Below, piece after piece: positions 11,088 through 19,897 of a stretch of 34,493 bases of DNA. A program made the translations under genes and the position numbers. Within the stretch, counting starts at the first letter, position 1. Each line of letters opens with the position of its first letter. Source of the DNA: an uncultured Methanospirillaceae archaeon. GTDB taxonomy: Archaea; Halobacteriota; Methanomicrobia; Methanomicrobiales; Methanospirillaceae. Location of the stretch: contig CASGHA010000160.1 in assembly GCA_949319355.1 (NCBI GenBank), positions 1 through 34,493 on the forward strand, written 5' to 3'. Under the pieces are notes generated by a model, which saw only the letters and a program-made list of their open reading frames with translations, had not been told where the DNA came from and ran no database searches.

Positions 11088-11126
11088 ATATATATCCCTT
11101 CGTTCTACTGTTATGACATGCATGTC
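11088..11126 (+). promoter_or_regulatory. Putative promoter of the second sensor kinase: TATA-like ATATATAT (11088-11095) and palindrome GACATGCATGTC (11115-11126)
   Basis: TATA-like tract followed about 20-25 nt downstream by a perfect 12-bp palindrome in the 5' region of the 11159 ORF. Confidence 0.4.
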
Positions 11127-11158
11127 TGGTCCTGTGGCGTCACGGGGGTATTCCGGGC

Positions 11159-13528
11159 ATGAATAAAAAAGGGTCCGGTACAACCGGAAACGAACGCAGT
11201 TTCTCCTTCTATCTCACGCTCCTGATCCTCCTCCTCATCGGGGCCATGATAACGGGTATCACAACCGTAGACTACATATCGACCAGGCAGATGTTCGAGG
11301 AGCAGCAGGATCTCCTCCATAATCAGACCGAGAATGACATCAGGGACGCCCTGTACCTTGCCGATGCAGGGCTGATGCTCTATGATGATACCTATAACCA
11401 GCACATGGGGCAGAAGTTCACCATTTTCATGGAGGAATATAACAGGAGTGGTGGCGACCCTTCACGAATGGACCTGGCTCTGGCCTATAAGAAGATCAAT
11501 GAGCAACCCCTGCTCAGGGCGGCCCCCTACCTGAGACAGGACAGGTACAGCGGGGGGCCTGAAGAGGGGAGGCCGGAAATCGACCTCTATGTCATCAACG
11601 AGTCCGGGGTTATCGTATTTACGACCAACGGGGCGGATAAGGGCCTCGATTTCAGTTCCCAGCCCGCCTTCTATCAGTACCTCGGAAGGATCAGGAACAT
11701 GTCCGGCATGTTCCCGGACCGGATTGTACGGGACGAGGCCAGCGTAAAACTGCACAAGTTCGCCTACATGCCGACGGCCGACCACAGGTATATCCTCGAG
11801 CTCGGCCTTTCCGGGGCGTTTCTCCAGAAGGAACGGGGCAGGATCCAGTTCCAGGGCGTCATCGGCAAGATCCTTTCGAGGAATCCCTTTGTGAAGGACT
11901 TCGCGGTCTATGATTTCCAGAGCTGGGACGTGACCGACCCCGAGAAACCCTTCCCTGTCGCCTTATCAGGAGACCTGGCACGGGTCATCTCGACCAGGGA
12001 AGATACCCGTTCCCTTGACACGGCGAACAGGACGGTCACGGACTACCTCGTGGTAGACCTCCGTTCGGATCGGTATGGCTCCGACCCATCCCTCATCGTG
12101 AAAATAACCTATGACATGTCCCTGATCGATACCGCCCTGTCCAGGCTGCTCCTTGAAAGGGTGCTGTGGGCGGTCGTCCTACTGATCATAGGAGCGTTTT
12201 TCGCCGTGATGATAGGGAGGTTCCTCGGGGGACCGGTAGAGGGCATCGTCAGCGACATCGACCGGATCGCAGGGGGGGACCTTGACCACCCGGTTGCCTC
12301 TGCCCGGGGGGCCGAGTTCTCAACCCTTACGAGGGCGATTACCGCCATGGTGGGACGGCTCAAGGAGACGATCGTCCAGCTTTCGAAAAGCGAGCAGGCC
12401 CTTGCCATAAGCGAAAAACGCTACCGGGCGGTGTCCGAGATCATCACCGATTATGCCTATTCCGGCAGGCTCAACGACAAAGGTGTGATCACCCTCGAGT
12501 GGGGCTCGGGAGCGTTCGAGAAGATAACAGGGTTCACATACCAGGAGGCGCTTCTCAAAGGATGGTGGCTTTTCCTTGCCTATCCCCCTGATAAGGAGGT
12601 CGTCAGGGCACACAACCAGAGCATCCTCGAGAACAGGCCGAAGTCAAGCGAATTCCGTATCGTTACCAGGTCCGGGGACATCAGGTGGATCAGCCACCGT
12701 TCGGTACCGGAAAGTGGTGAAAGGGGAGACGCTGCGGTCCGTTTCATCGCAGCCGGCCAGGACATCACCGACCGCAAGCAGGCCGAGGAAGAGGTGAGGA
12801 AGGTCAACGAGGAACTGGAAGAGCGGGTCAGGGAGCGGACGGCGGACCTGACCCAGGCGAACCGGGAACTCGAGGCATTCTCGTACACGGTTTCCCACGA
12901 CCTCCGCGGACCGCTCCGGGCAATCGACGGGTTTTCGAGGATCCTGTCCGAGACCATGCCCGATCCGGAACAGTCAGCTACGCGGGACCTGCTTATGAGG
13001 ATCCGGACCGCGGCCCAGGAGATGGGCCACCTGATCGACGGGCTCCTCGACTTTTCCCGCCTCGGGAGAAAGGCACTGGCAATAACCGACGTCGATGTCA
13101 GGGCGGTCGTCCAGAAGACCATCGAGATCATCGAACCTTCCCTTCGGGAGAGGAGGGTGGTCATCACCACGGGGGACCTTCCGCCATGCAGGGCCGACCC
13201 CTCCCTGATACGGCACGTCTTCTTCAACCTCATCGACAATGCGGTCAAGTACTCCAGAAACAGGGAGGAGGCGCGGGTCTGGGTCGGATCCGAGGTCCGG
13301 AACGGCAGGCTGCACTATGTCGTCAGGGACAACGGGATCGGGTTTGACATGAAGTACGCCGACCAGATCTTCGGGGTCTTCTCGAGGCTCCACCCCCCTG
13401 GGACCTATGAGGGGACGGGTGTCGGCCTCGCCATCGTCAAACGGATCGTGGAGCGGCATGGCGGGACCATTTTTGCGGAATCAGTCCCTGGAGAAGGGTC
13501 GGCATTCTTCTTCACCCTCGGCCCGTGA
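11159..13528 (+). CDS. Membrane sensor histidine kinase, paralogue of the 7593-9941 protein
   Basis: Same architecture; shared LYDDTYN and GGDP..MDL motifs in the sensor domain; H-box FSYTVSHDLRGPLRAIDGFSRIL; DNGIGFDMKYADQIFGVFSRL. Confidence 0.95.
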   Translation: MNKKGSGTTGNERSFSFYLTLLILLLIGAMITGITTVDYISTRQMFEEQQDLLHNQTENDIRDALYLADAGLMLYDDTYNQHMGQKFTIFMEEYNRSGGDPSRMDLALAYKKINEQPLLRAAPYLRQDRYSGGPEEGRPEIDLYVINESGVIVFTTNGADKGLDFSSQPAFYQYLGRIRNMSGMFPDRIVRDEASVKLHKFAYMPTADHRYILELGLSGAFLQKERGRIQFQGVIGKILSRNPFVKDFAVYDFQSWDVTDPEKPFPVALSGDLARVISTREDTRSLDTANRTVTDYLVVDLRSDRYGSDPSLIVKITYDMSLIDTALSRLLLERVLWAVVLLIIGAFFAVMIGRFLGGPVEGIVSDIDRIAGGDLDHPVASARGAEFSTLTRAITAMVGRLKETIVQLSKSEQALAISEKRYRAVSEIITDYAYSGRLNDKGVITLEWGSGAFEKITGFTYQEALLKGWWLFLAYPPDKEVVRAHNQSILENRPKSSEFRIVTRSGDIRWISHRSVPESGERGDAAVRFIAAGQDITDRKQAEEEVRKVNEELEERVRERTADLTQANRELEAFSYTVSHDLRGPLRAIDGFSRILSETMPDPEQSATRDLLMRIRTAAQEMGHLIDGLLDFSRLGRKALAITDVDVRAVVQKTIEIIEPSLRERRVVITTGDLPPCRADPSLIRHVFFNLIDNAVKYSRNREEARVWVGSEVRNGRLHYVVRDNGIGFDMKYADQIFGVFSRLHPPGTYEGTGVGLAIVKRIVERHGGTIFAESVPGEGSAFFFTLGP

Positions 13529-13553
13529 GAGGGGCGGTCCCCCCGGTGACTCC

Positions 13554-14642
13554 ATGACTTCCACCCACGGCGACCTCCTGAATTCCGGAAGCACGGTGCT
13601 TTCCGACCGGCTTGAATCCGCCCGTATCAATGACCTCGACACGCTGGCACAGCTGACAGGGGAGGGTTCCTGGCGCCTGCGACAGGCATGGCCGGTCCTC
13701 CCTGCAGGCGTCCTGCTTGCCTTCCTTTTCATGGCATTCGCGGATATGCCGGTCCTGTTCATCGCCTCGACCCTTGTCCTGTACATGGTCTATCCGCTCC
13801 TGTTCCTCATCCCGCCGGAGGTGGCCTCACTCCGCCGCGGCCTCACCTTCGTCCCAACAGTGGCCCGCCCGGAAAAAATCCTTTCTGCAGGACGGAACGC
13901 ACCCATGCTCGTCCATATCCTCTGGAACGTGTTTTTCATCAACTCGCGGGCCCTCGCCCCTCCCTTCGGGCTTCTGTTCACCGCAGACCTCATCTTTCTC
14001 CTTGCCGGCAGGCCCGGGGACGGGTGGGTGAGCAGGGACTATTTCCTGATATTCCTGCAGTGCATGGCAATCGTCGTGTATTACGCGGGCATCTGGGTCA
14101 CCCGCCCGTACTCGCACGAGTTCGGGAGGAGGGTCCGTTCACTGACCTCGTACCAGGCGAAGGGGGGGCTCTACCTCTGGTTCCTCCTCCTCCTGGTCGG
14201 GACCATTGCGACCTCCCTGGCACTCCTGACGACAATCGCCATCTTCATGCCCGGGATGACCTTCGGGACGGTGCTCTCGGGCAGCCGGTTCCATGGGATC
14301 GGGACGACTCTTGAGTTCCTGGCGGCCCTCGCATCCCTCTTCATCTTCGTGAGGGTAGTCCACGGCTATACGAGCCTCCTGGTCGCAAGGACGCATCTTG
14401 CCGGAAGGGCTGCCTCCCTTGGGGAGACCCGGGACGCCCTGGACGCCGATACGGACGGCCTGTCCCGGAAGGAAGCAGAAAAAGAAGGGATAAGGGCACT
14501 CCTGGAAGCCCGGGTCTACCAGACGGTCAGGAGGACAGTTGCCGGGTCCCTCCCCGTCTACCTGGTCCAGCCGGACATCCCCGCGCTCCTCGACGAGTCG
14601 GTGCTGGAAGGGATGGAGGGACACACCCGGATCGCCGGGTGA
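13554..14642 (+). CDS. Multi-TM membrane protein of unknown function
   Basis: The 13407 ORF extends over the upstream kinase. ATG 13554 (MTSTHGDLLNSGSTVLSDR) is the likelier start. At least five hydrophobic segments. Confidence 0.65.
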   Translation: MTSTHGDLLNSGSTVLSDRLESARINDLDTLAQLTGEGSWRLRQAWPVLPAGVLLAFLFMAFADMPVLFIASTLVLYMVYPLLFLIPPEVASLRRGLTFVPTVARPEKILSAGRNAPMLVHILWNVFFINSRALAPPFGLLFTADLIFLLAGRPGDGWVSRDYFLIFLQCMAIVVYYAGIWVTRPYSHEFGRRVRSLTSYQAKGGLYLWFLLLLVGTIATSLALLTTIAIFMPGMTFGTVLSGSRFHGIGTTLEFLAALASLFIFVRVVHGYTSLLVARTHLAGRAASLGETRDALDADTDGLSRKEAEKEGIRALLEARVYQTVRRTVAGSLPVYLVQPDIPALLDESVLEGMEGHTRIAG

Positions 14643-14715
14643 CAGATCACGCCAGCTTCTGCTGTGCTGATTGAATCCTATTTATAATCAGGGCTCCCAC
14701 ATCTGTTGGTTGAAC

Positions 14716-15627
14716 ATGGCCGGAACGGGATACAAGGTCGCGGAAGTCGACGGAAAGCAGGTCCAGTGGGACCCTGAACAGATGCGGAAGATCTCCGAGC
14801 ATCCCTGTTTCTCGGAGAAGGCCTGTCATAGTTTCGGCCGCTGCCATATCCCTGTTGCACCGCGCTGCAACATCCAGTGCAACTACTGTATACGGGACTT
14901 CGACTGCGTCAACGAGAGCCGCCCCGGCGTGACGACAAGGGTCTTAAAACCGGAAGAAGCCGTGGGAATGGTCAGGGGAGTCCTGGAAAAATACCAGTAC
15001 ATCAAGGTCATCGGTATAGCCGGGCCAGGTGAGCCCCTTGCAAACCCTGAGACCCTGGAGACGCTCCGGCTCCTCCACGAAGAGTTCCCGAACGTCATCA
15101 AGTGCCTCTCCACGAACGGCCTCATGCTACCTGAGTACATTGACCTCCTGCAGAAGTACGACGTCGGCAACATAACGGTAACCCTGAACACGCTCGACCC
15201 GGAGACCGGCGCGAAGATCTACGAGCATGTCGATTACAAGGGCAAGCGGTACCATGGCGTCGAAGGTGCACGGATCCTCCTCGAAAACCAGCTGAAAGGG
15301 ATAGAAGAGGCGGTGAAGCGCCACATGATCGTCAAGGTGAACACGGTCTACATACCCGGGGTCAATGACAAGCAAATACCGGATATTGCTAAAAAAGCCG
15401 GTGAAATGGGTGTATATACCTTCAACCTGATACCCCTCATCGCGCAGTACAAGTTCGCCGATATCACGCCTCCCACCCCCGAGATGAAACGTGCGATGCA
15501 GGACGAATGCTCGAAGTATGTCAAGCAGATGCGCCACTGCCAGCGGTGCAGGGCTGATGCGATCGGCAAGCTTGGCCACGACATCCAGTCCTGCATCTAT
15601 GCCGAGGGTAAGGATAAAAAGGCCTGA
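14716..15627 (+). CDS. nifB: NifB-type radical SAM FeMo-cofactor biosynthesis protein
   Basis: HPCFSEKACHSFGRCHIPVAPRCNIQCNYCIRDFDCVNESRPGV, with the CxxxCxxC radical SAM motif in NifB context. TATA-like TTTATAAT at 14681-14688; likely ATG start 14716 (ORF track start 14671). Confidence 0.9.
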   Translation: MAGTGYKVAEVDGKQVQWDPEQMRKISEHPCFSEKACHSFGRCHIPVAPRCNIQCNYCIRDFDCVNESRPGVTTRVLKPEEAVGMVRGVLEKYQYIKVIGIAGPGEPLANPETLETLRLLHEEFPNVIKCLSTNGLMLPEYIDLLQKYDVGNITVTLNTLDPETGAKIYEHVDYKGKRYHGVEGARILLENQLKGIEEAVKRHMIVKVNTVYIPGVNDKQIPDIAKKAGEMGVYTFNLIPLIAQYKFADITPPTPEMKRAMQDECSKYVKQMRHCQRCRADAIGKLGHDIQSCIYAEGKDKKA

Positions 15628-15636
15628 GCAGGCATC

Positions 15637-15660
15637 AAACGTTTTTTGAACTTTTTATCC
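15637..15660 (+). terminator. T-rich archaeal-type terminator after nifB
   Basis: Run CAAACGTTTTTTGAACTTTTTATCC between the nifB stop and a converging gene. Confidence 0.4.
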
Positions 15661-15662
15661 TT

Positions 15663-16241
15663 TCAGAAGAGGGACAGGAGGCCTACCGTCCCTGCAAGGG
15701 TGACCACCGCTGCCGCCACATAGCCTGCGACCATGAGCCCGGCCGCCGTCAGGCGGTCCCACCTGAAAAGCCATGCCACGGGAGTACAGGCATAGAACCC
15801 GGCAATGACGACTCCCGGGAGCAGGGCAAAGACGCCGTACGATGTGACGAGCCGTGACGAGGAGAACCGTTCTGAAAATCCGATCACCCGGGCCTGCCAC
15901 CGGCATGAGACCAGCAGGCTTGCATCGAGGATGGCATACATGACTACGATAACGCCGAGTGCGACCGAGCACTCCGCAAGAAGGACATACTCCGGAGCCA
16001 GGCCCATCAGTACCCCGACAGGCCCGGCACCATACTCGATGAACAGGGCGGCCACCACAAGTGCGGCGGCACCCGGGAGAGAGACTCCCAGCAGGAGGGC
16101 TGAACCGAGCGGGACACCTGCAATGAGGACCGCGCCGGTGAAAAGCCCCAATAATACCCCTTTTAACGACCAGTGACCGGCTGCAGCCGTTCCTGTGACC
16201 GGGGGCGTCTCACGGTCTCCCCGCTCACCCTGGCGTTCCAA
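15663..16241 (-). CDS. Multi-TM membrane protein, last gene of the Co/Ni transporter cluster
   Basis: Hydrophobic ORF (LKGVLLGLFTGAVLIAGVPLGSALLLGVSL...). Probable TTG start at 16241, overlapping the upstream gene; the upstream extension to 16430 looks non-coding. Confidence 0.55.
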   Translation of the reverse strand: MERQGERGDRETPPVTGTAAAGHWSLKGVLLGLFTGAVLIAGVPLGSALLLGVSLPGAAALVVAALFIEYGAGPVGVLMGLAPEYVLLAECSVALGVIVVMYAILDASLLVSCRWQARVIGFSERFSSSRLVTSYGVFALLPGVVIAGFYACTPVAWLFRWDRLTAAGLMVAGYVAAAVVTLAGTVGLLSLF

Positions 16242-16659
16242 GGTACCTGTCCACCTCCTGCCTGCAGGCCGGCGGGAGTGAAATAGTCGTGACAACCGGG
16301 GAACCGACCGGGATGCAAACCCAGGGTTCCCAGTACAGGGTCTTTGATAATGGCGCCTGGCAGGCGGTCCATGGTATGAATACGGGCTTTGTCCCTGGCA
16401 TGGACACTGAGAGCCACAGACCTCTTTCATTCATGCCGAACGAAGAGATCCGCTTGTATGCAACCGCCCCGACATGGACCGTCCGACCGGAAACCACCTG
16501 CCCGGGCCGGTCCCGTTCTCCGGCGGGGTACGCCACCGCCAGTGCCGCAAGTCCGCCTGATCCCGAAAAAAAGGAGATAATTCCATCAAAGAGCAGGCAC
16601 GATGCAGCCAGTACTGCCGGGAAGACCAGGCCCAGGCCTGCTCCCGCCATCCATCCCAT
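16225..16659 (-). CDS. Membrane-anchored hypothetical protein in the Co/Ni cluster
   Basis: N-terminal TM (GLGLVFPAVLAASCLLFDGIISFFSG); co-oriented and overlapping the next gene. Confidence 0.5.
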   Translation of the reverse strand: MGWMAGAGLGLVFPAVLAASCLLFDGIISFFSGSGGLAALAVAYPAGERDRPGQVVSGRTVHVGAVAYKRISSFGMNERGLWLSVSMPGTKPVFIPWTACQAPLSKTLYWEPWVCIPVGSPVVTTISLPPACRQEVDRYLGTPG

Positions 16660-16683
16660 GAAATCGTTTCGCCCGCCGGGGTT

Positions 16684-16959
16684 TTATACCCGGTACCTGG
16701 CATAGACGAGCCCTGCGGCCCCGCAGAGCACCAGGACGATGATTCCGTACATGAGGACGTCCCCCTCGACCACGAACACGGGGGTCCCTTGCTCATGACC
16801 CTCCTCATCTTCACCCGGAAGCCCGAGGGCCGATGAAAACCGCTCCTCGACCCCCATGTGGCCCTGACCGAGGTACGCTGCAACGGCGACCACTGCACAT
16901 ACCACAAGGATGACGGCAAGGAGGAGTGTCCCGGTCCTCTTCCCGGATACCTGCCCCAT
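16684..16959 (-). CDS. CbiN/PDGLE-like small membrane subunit
   Basis: Starts MGQVSGKRTGTLLLAVILVV; two TM segments flank a short loop (EERFSSALGLPGEDEEGHEQG); directly follows the CbiM-like gene. Confidence 0.7.
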   Translation of the reverse strand: MGQVSGKRTGTLLLAVILVVCAVVAVAAYLGQGHMGVEERFSSALGLPGEDEEGHEQGTPVFVVEGDVLMYGIIVLVLCGAAGLVYARYRV

Positions 16960-16960
16960 A

Positions 16961-17608
16961 TCAGGAGGCTCCCCTGACCAGGTCAGGCCGTGCACGTGCG
17001 ATCCGGTCGACAATGAACCCGGTGACGAGCGCCTCGATGACAGCCACACCGAGGTTCACGGCGGCGATGAGCGAGAGTCCCTGGATCATCCCGGCAAGCC
17101 CGAGGGTGACCCCCTGTACGCCCGAGACGACGATGATGCCAATCATGACAAGGTTCCCTGCAACGAGGCCCACGACCGTCGCGACCGCCGCCCGGGTGAA
17201 AACTGATGAGGTCAGGCGTGCAAGCACCCGGAAGACGAGGTACGACACGGTCACCTCTACGATGTTCAGGATGAGGTTCGCCCCGATCATCCCGTACCCC
17301 CCGTGGCCGATGGCCGCAGACAGCAGGTTAACAATCAGTACCACGATACCACCGATGAACGGCCCGGTGAGGATGCCGATGAGGGGGGTCAGGTTGATAT
17401 GGACACCGCCGAAGACAGGGAGGCTGACCTGGAAGACCGCGAACGCGGCGGCCGTGCAGAACGCCGCAATGGTGATGACTGCAGGGTCGGTGGTCCGGCG
17501 CCTGCGGACCAGCCAGATGCACACGAGAAGGAGGATGACCGCGGTCGCCCACCAGAGGAGGAGGGCAGACAGGGGCAGGGCCCCGTCCTGGAGGTGAATG
17601 TGTGCCAT
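16961..17608 (-). CDS. cbiM: ECF-type cobalt/nickel transporter substrate-binding membrane subunit (CbiM/NikM-like)
   Basis: MAHIHLQDGALPL N-terminus; PVFGGVHINLTPLIGILTGPFIGGIVVLIVNLLSAAIGHGGYGMIGANLILN typical of CbiM. Confidence 0.9.
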   Translation of the reverse strand: MAHIHLQDGALPLSALLLWWATAVILLLVCIWLVRRRRTTDPAVITIAAFCTAAAFAVFQVSLPVFGGVHINLTPLIGILTGPFIGGIVVLIVNLLSAAIGHGGYGMIGANLILNIVEVTVSYLVFRVLARLTSSVFTRAAVATVVGLVAGNLVMIGIIVVSGVQGVTLGLAGMIQGLSLIAAVNLGVAVIEALVTGFIVDRIARARPDLVRGAS

Positions 17609-17614
17609 TTTTCT

Positions 17615-18565
17615 TCACCGCCCGGTGCCTGTGCGGTACTCCGCCTCTGTTCCGGCCACGACGTTTCCAGGGGCAGAGGGGTCGTGTGACATCCCGGAGA
17701 TCTGGGCTGCCAGCTCGTCGGGGGTTACCGGGAACACCCCTGGCTTTGCCAGTCCCTGCCTGCACAGGTCACGGTACAGGGTCACGACAAGGGGTGGGGC
17801 GAGCCCGGCGTTCCTGAGTGCCTCCTCGTCGTGGAATACCTCCCGGGGTGTGCCTTCGGCGATGATCGAGCCGTTGTGGATGATGCATACCCGGTCTGCC
17901 AGGCGGGCAGCCAGGTCAAGGTCATGCGTGGCGAGGACTACGCTTATACCGTCCCTCTCGCGGATGGACCGGACCACCTCCTCGATGATCGCGGTGTGCC
18001 TCGGGTCAAGGTCGCTGGTCGGCTCGTCGAGGGCGATGACATCAGGGCGCATCGCAAGGACACCGGCAATCGCGGCAAGCCTCCTCTGACCGCCGCTCAG
18101 GTAGTTCGGCATCTTCGCGGCAATATCCCCGGCACCGAGGAGGTCAAGAGTCTTCTGTGCCCTCTCCCGCGCTTCTTCAGGAGAAAAGCCGAGGTTTCGC
18201 AGCCCGAACATGACGTCGTCAAGCACCGTCGGAGCAAAGAGCTGGTCCTCGGAACGCTGGAATACCACTCCGACGGTCTTCCAGAGGTCAGTGCAGTCAC
18301 CGGCGCCAACCTCGTTGCCGTTCACGACGACCCTCCCGCAGGCCGGCGTGAGGAGACCGTTCAGGTGCTCGATAAGCGTCGATTTCCCCGAGCCGTTCGA
18401 GCCACAGAGCGCCACGATCTCACCCCTGCGGACTGAAAAACACATCTGGTGTATCCCGAGCGAGCCGTCCGGGTACCGGTGGCTCGCACAGTCCACGTGG
18501 ATGATCTCGTCCCTGCCGACCGGGCCGGTATGGTGGCTGCACGGTCCGGCGTGTGACGGGCTCAT
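17615..18565 (-). CDS. cbiO: ECF transporter ATPase (CbiO/NikO-like)
   Basis: GSNGSGKSTL, LSGGQRRLAAIAGVLAM, VIALDEPTSDLDPRHT, VVFQRSEDQLFAPTVLDDVMFGLRNLG. ATG at 18565 overlaps the cbiQ stop (ATGA). Confidence 0.93.
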   Translation of the reverse strand: MSPSHAGPCSHHTGPVGRDEIIHVDCASHRYPDGSLGIHQMCFSVRRGEIVALCGSNGSGKSTLIEHLNGLLTPACGRVVVNGNEVGAGDCTDLWKTVGVVFQRSEDQLFAPTVLDDVMFGLRNLGFSPEEARERAQKTLDLLGAGDIAAKMPNYLSGGQRRLAAIAGVLAMRPDVIALDEPTSDLDPRHTAIIEEVVRSIRERDGISVVLATHDLDLAARLADRVCIIHNGSIIAEGTPREVFHDEEALRNAGLAPPLVVTLYRDLCRQGLAKPGVFPVTPDELAAQISGMSHDPSAPGNVVAGTEAEYRTGTGR

Positions 18566-19380
18566 ATCCCTGCCCCCCCGGCCGCTCCTGACGCAACCGC
18601 CGCCCCGAGGGCGCAACAGGCTATAGCGAGGACGGCGATACCTCCTGGCCCTGGCCATGTGACGGGAGTGGCGGCGATAAGGTCATGCCGGTAACCACGG
18701 GACTGCATGGCCTTCATGACCCTCTCGGACCTTTCAAATGACCTGATGAAGAGGAGTCCGAAGACCTCGGCCATGAGCCTCGTCTGCGAGACTACACCGG
18801 AAACAAGCCCCCCCCTGGCCCTGATAGCGGTAAGCATGGCGGCGAGCGTTGCAAGGGTCACAAACAGGAACCGGTAGGCCAGGAGGAAGATCTGGTCTGC
18901 CGGCGAGGGGAGGGCCCGTGACACGAATGCCGACAACTCGGCCATCGGGGTCGTCATGATGAACGTGAGGGAATATATTACAGTTACAAGCGCTTTTCCG
19001 ACCAGGAGGAACAGGAGGCTGAGCCCCCCGGTCGTGAGGCTGACGGGTCCTCCCGGGAAGGGAAGCGAGAAGAGCACGGCCCCGGGTACTGACCATATCA
19101 TCAGGATGACGAGTGAAACGACAAATACGACCGGCATCACACACCAGCCGGCAAGACGCCGCACAGGGAGCCCGCAGGAGGCATACAGTGCAATCACCAC
19201 CGAGAGGAGGAGCCCTGTGACCAGAAGAGAAGGGATGACCGTGACCGCGACCACGAGCCAGACGAGGACCCCTGCCTTGGTCCATGGGCTCGCCCTTGAG
19301 AACCAGGATGTGTTCCGTTCGGCCAGGTAGGAGATGAGGTCGGGGTCCGGAACATGGGAGGACAGCGCAGTCCCTGGCAT
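18562..19380 (-). CDS. cbiQ: ECF transporter transmembrane subunit (CbiQ-like)
   Basis: Multi-TM; CbiQ-type cytoplasmic motifs (RARGGLVSGV, FERSERVMKAMQSRGY). Confidence 0.9.
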   Translation of the reverse strand: MPGTALSSHVPDPDLISYLAERNTSWFSRASPWTKAGVLVWLVVAVTVIPSLLVTGLLLSVVIALYASCGLPVRRLAGWCVMPVVFVVSLVILMIWSVPGAVLFSLPFPGGPVSLTTGGLSLLFLLVGKALVTVIYSLTFIMTTPMAELSAFVSRALPSPADQIFLLAYRFLFVTLATLAAMLTAIRARGGLVSGVVSQTRLMAEVFGLLFIRSFERSERVMKAMQSRGYRHDLIAATPVTWPGPGGIAVLAIACCALGAAVASGAAGGAGI

Positions 19381-19383
19381 GGG

Positions 19384-19845
19384 TTACTCCCCCTCCCGGG
19401 TTTCCGGACATGTGCCGCCTCCCGGGCAGCAGCAGCAGTAATCATGGGGGATTGTCCCTCCGATCCCGACACTCGGGTGTCCGAGGGAGGCACAGATCTT
19501 GTCAATAGTGTCCTTGGCGACATACCCCCCGATGTCCCGTGCCTGGCGGTCAGCCTCCCCTTCGGAAAGGCCGTACCTGGAAAAAACAAGGCCGAGAAGG
19601 CGGTGTCTCCGGATGAGGAAGGACGTGTAGCTCCTGCCGCGGCCTGTCAGCACGACACCGCGGTACGGTTCGTGGTCGACCAGGCCCGACTCTGCAAGGC
19701 TTTCAACGGTCTTGGTCACGGTCGACGGGTCGACGCCAAAATGGGTGGCGATCTCACTTGTCCGCACGGGGTGGTCAGTCCCTGAAAGGAACATGAGGTA
19801 CTCTATCTTTTTTTTCGGGAGTTCCAGCCCGTCTATGTCCTTCAT
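19384..19845 (-). CDS. DtxR/MntR-like metal-dependent transcriptional regulator with a Cys-rich C-terminal tail
   Basis: Winged HTH EIATHFGVDPSTVTKTVESLAESGLVDHEPYRGVVLTGRG; dimerisation-like RHRLLGLVFSRYGLSEGEADRQARDI; C-terminus HDYCCCCPGGGTCPETREGE. Confidence 0.85.
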   Translation of the reverse strand: MKDIDGLELPKKKIEYLMFLSGTDHPVRTSEIATHFGVDPSTVTKTVESLAESGLVDHEPYRGVVLTGRGRSYTSFLIRRHRLLGLVFSRYGLSEGEADRQARDIGGYVAKDTIDKICASLGHPSVGIGGTIPHDYCCCCPGGGTCPETREGE

Positions 19846-19897
19846 GCGGCGGAAATGTAGCGGTTACTACCCGATAAAGATTTGGAGCAGTACCAAT

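Noticed and set aside
12580-13248. 222-aa antisense ORF in the second kinase
   Set aside because: Ser/Arg-rich shadow of the HisKA/HATPase coding strand.
13407-13553. N-terminal extension of the 13407-14642 ORF
   Set aside because: Overlaps the kinase C-terminus in another frame; ATG 13554 gives a cleaner start right after the kinase stop.
16926-17597. 223-aa plus-strand ORF opposite cbiM
   Set aside because: Thr/Arg/Met-rich antisense translation of a TM protein; cbiM is well supported.
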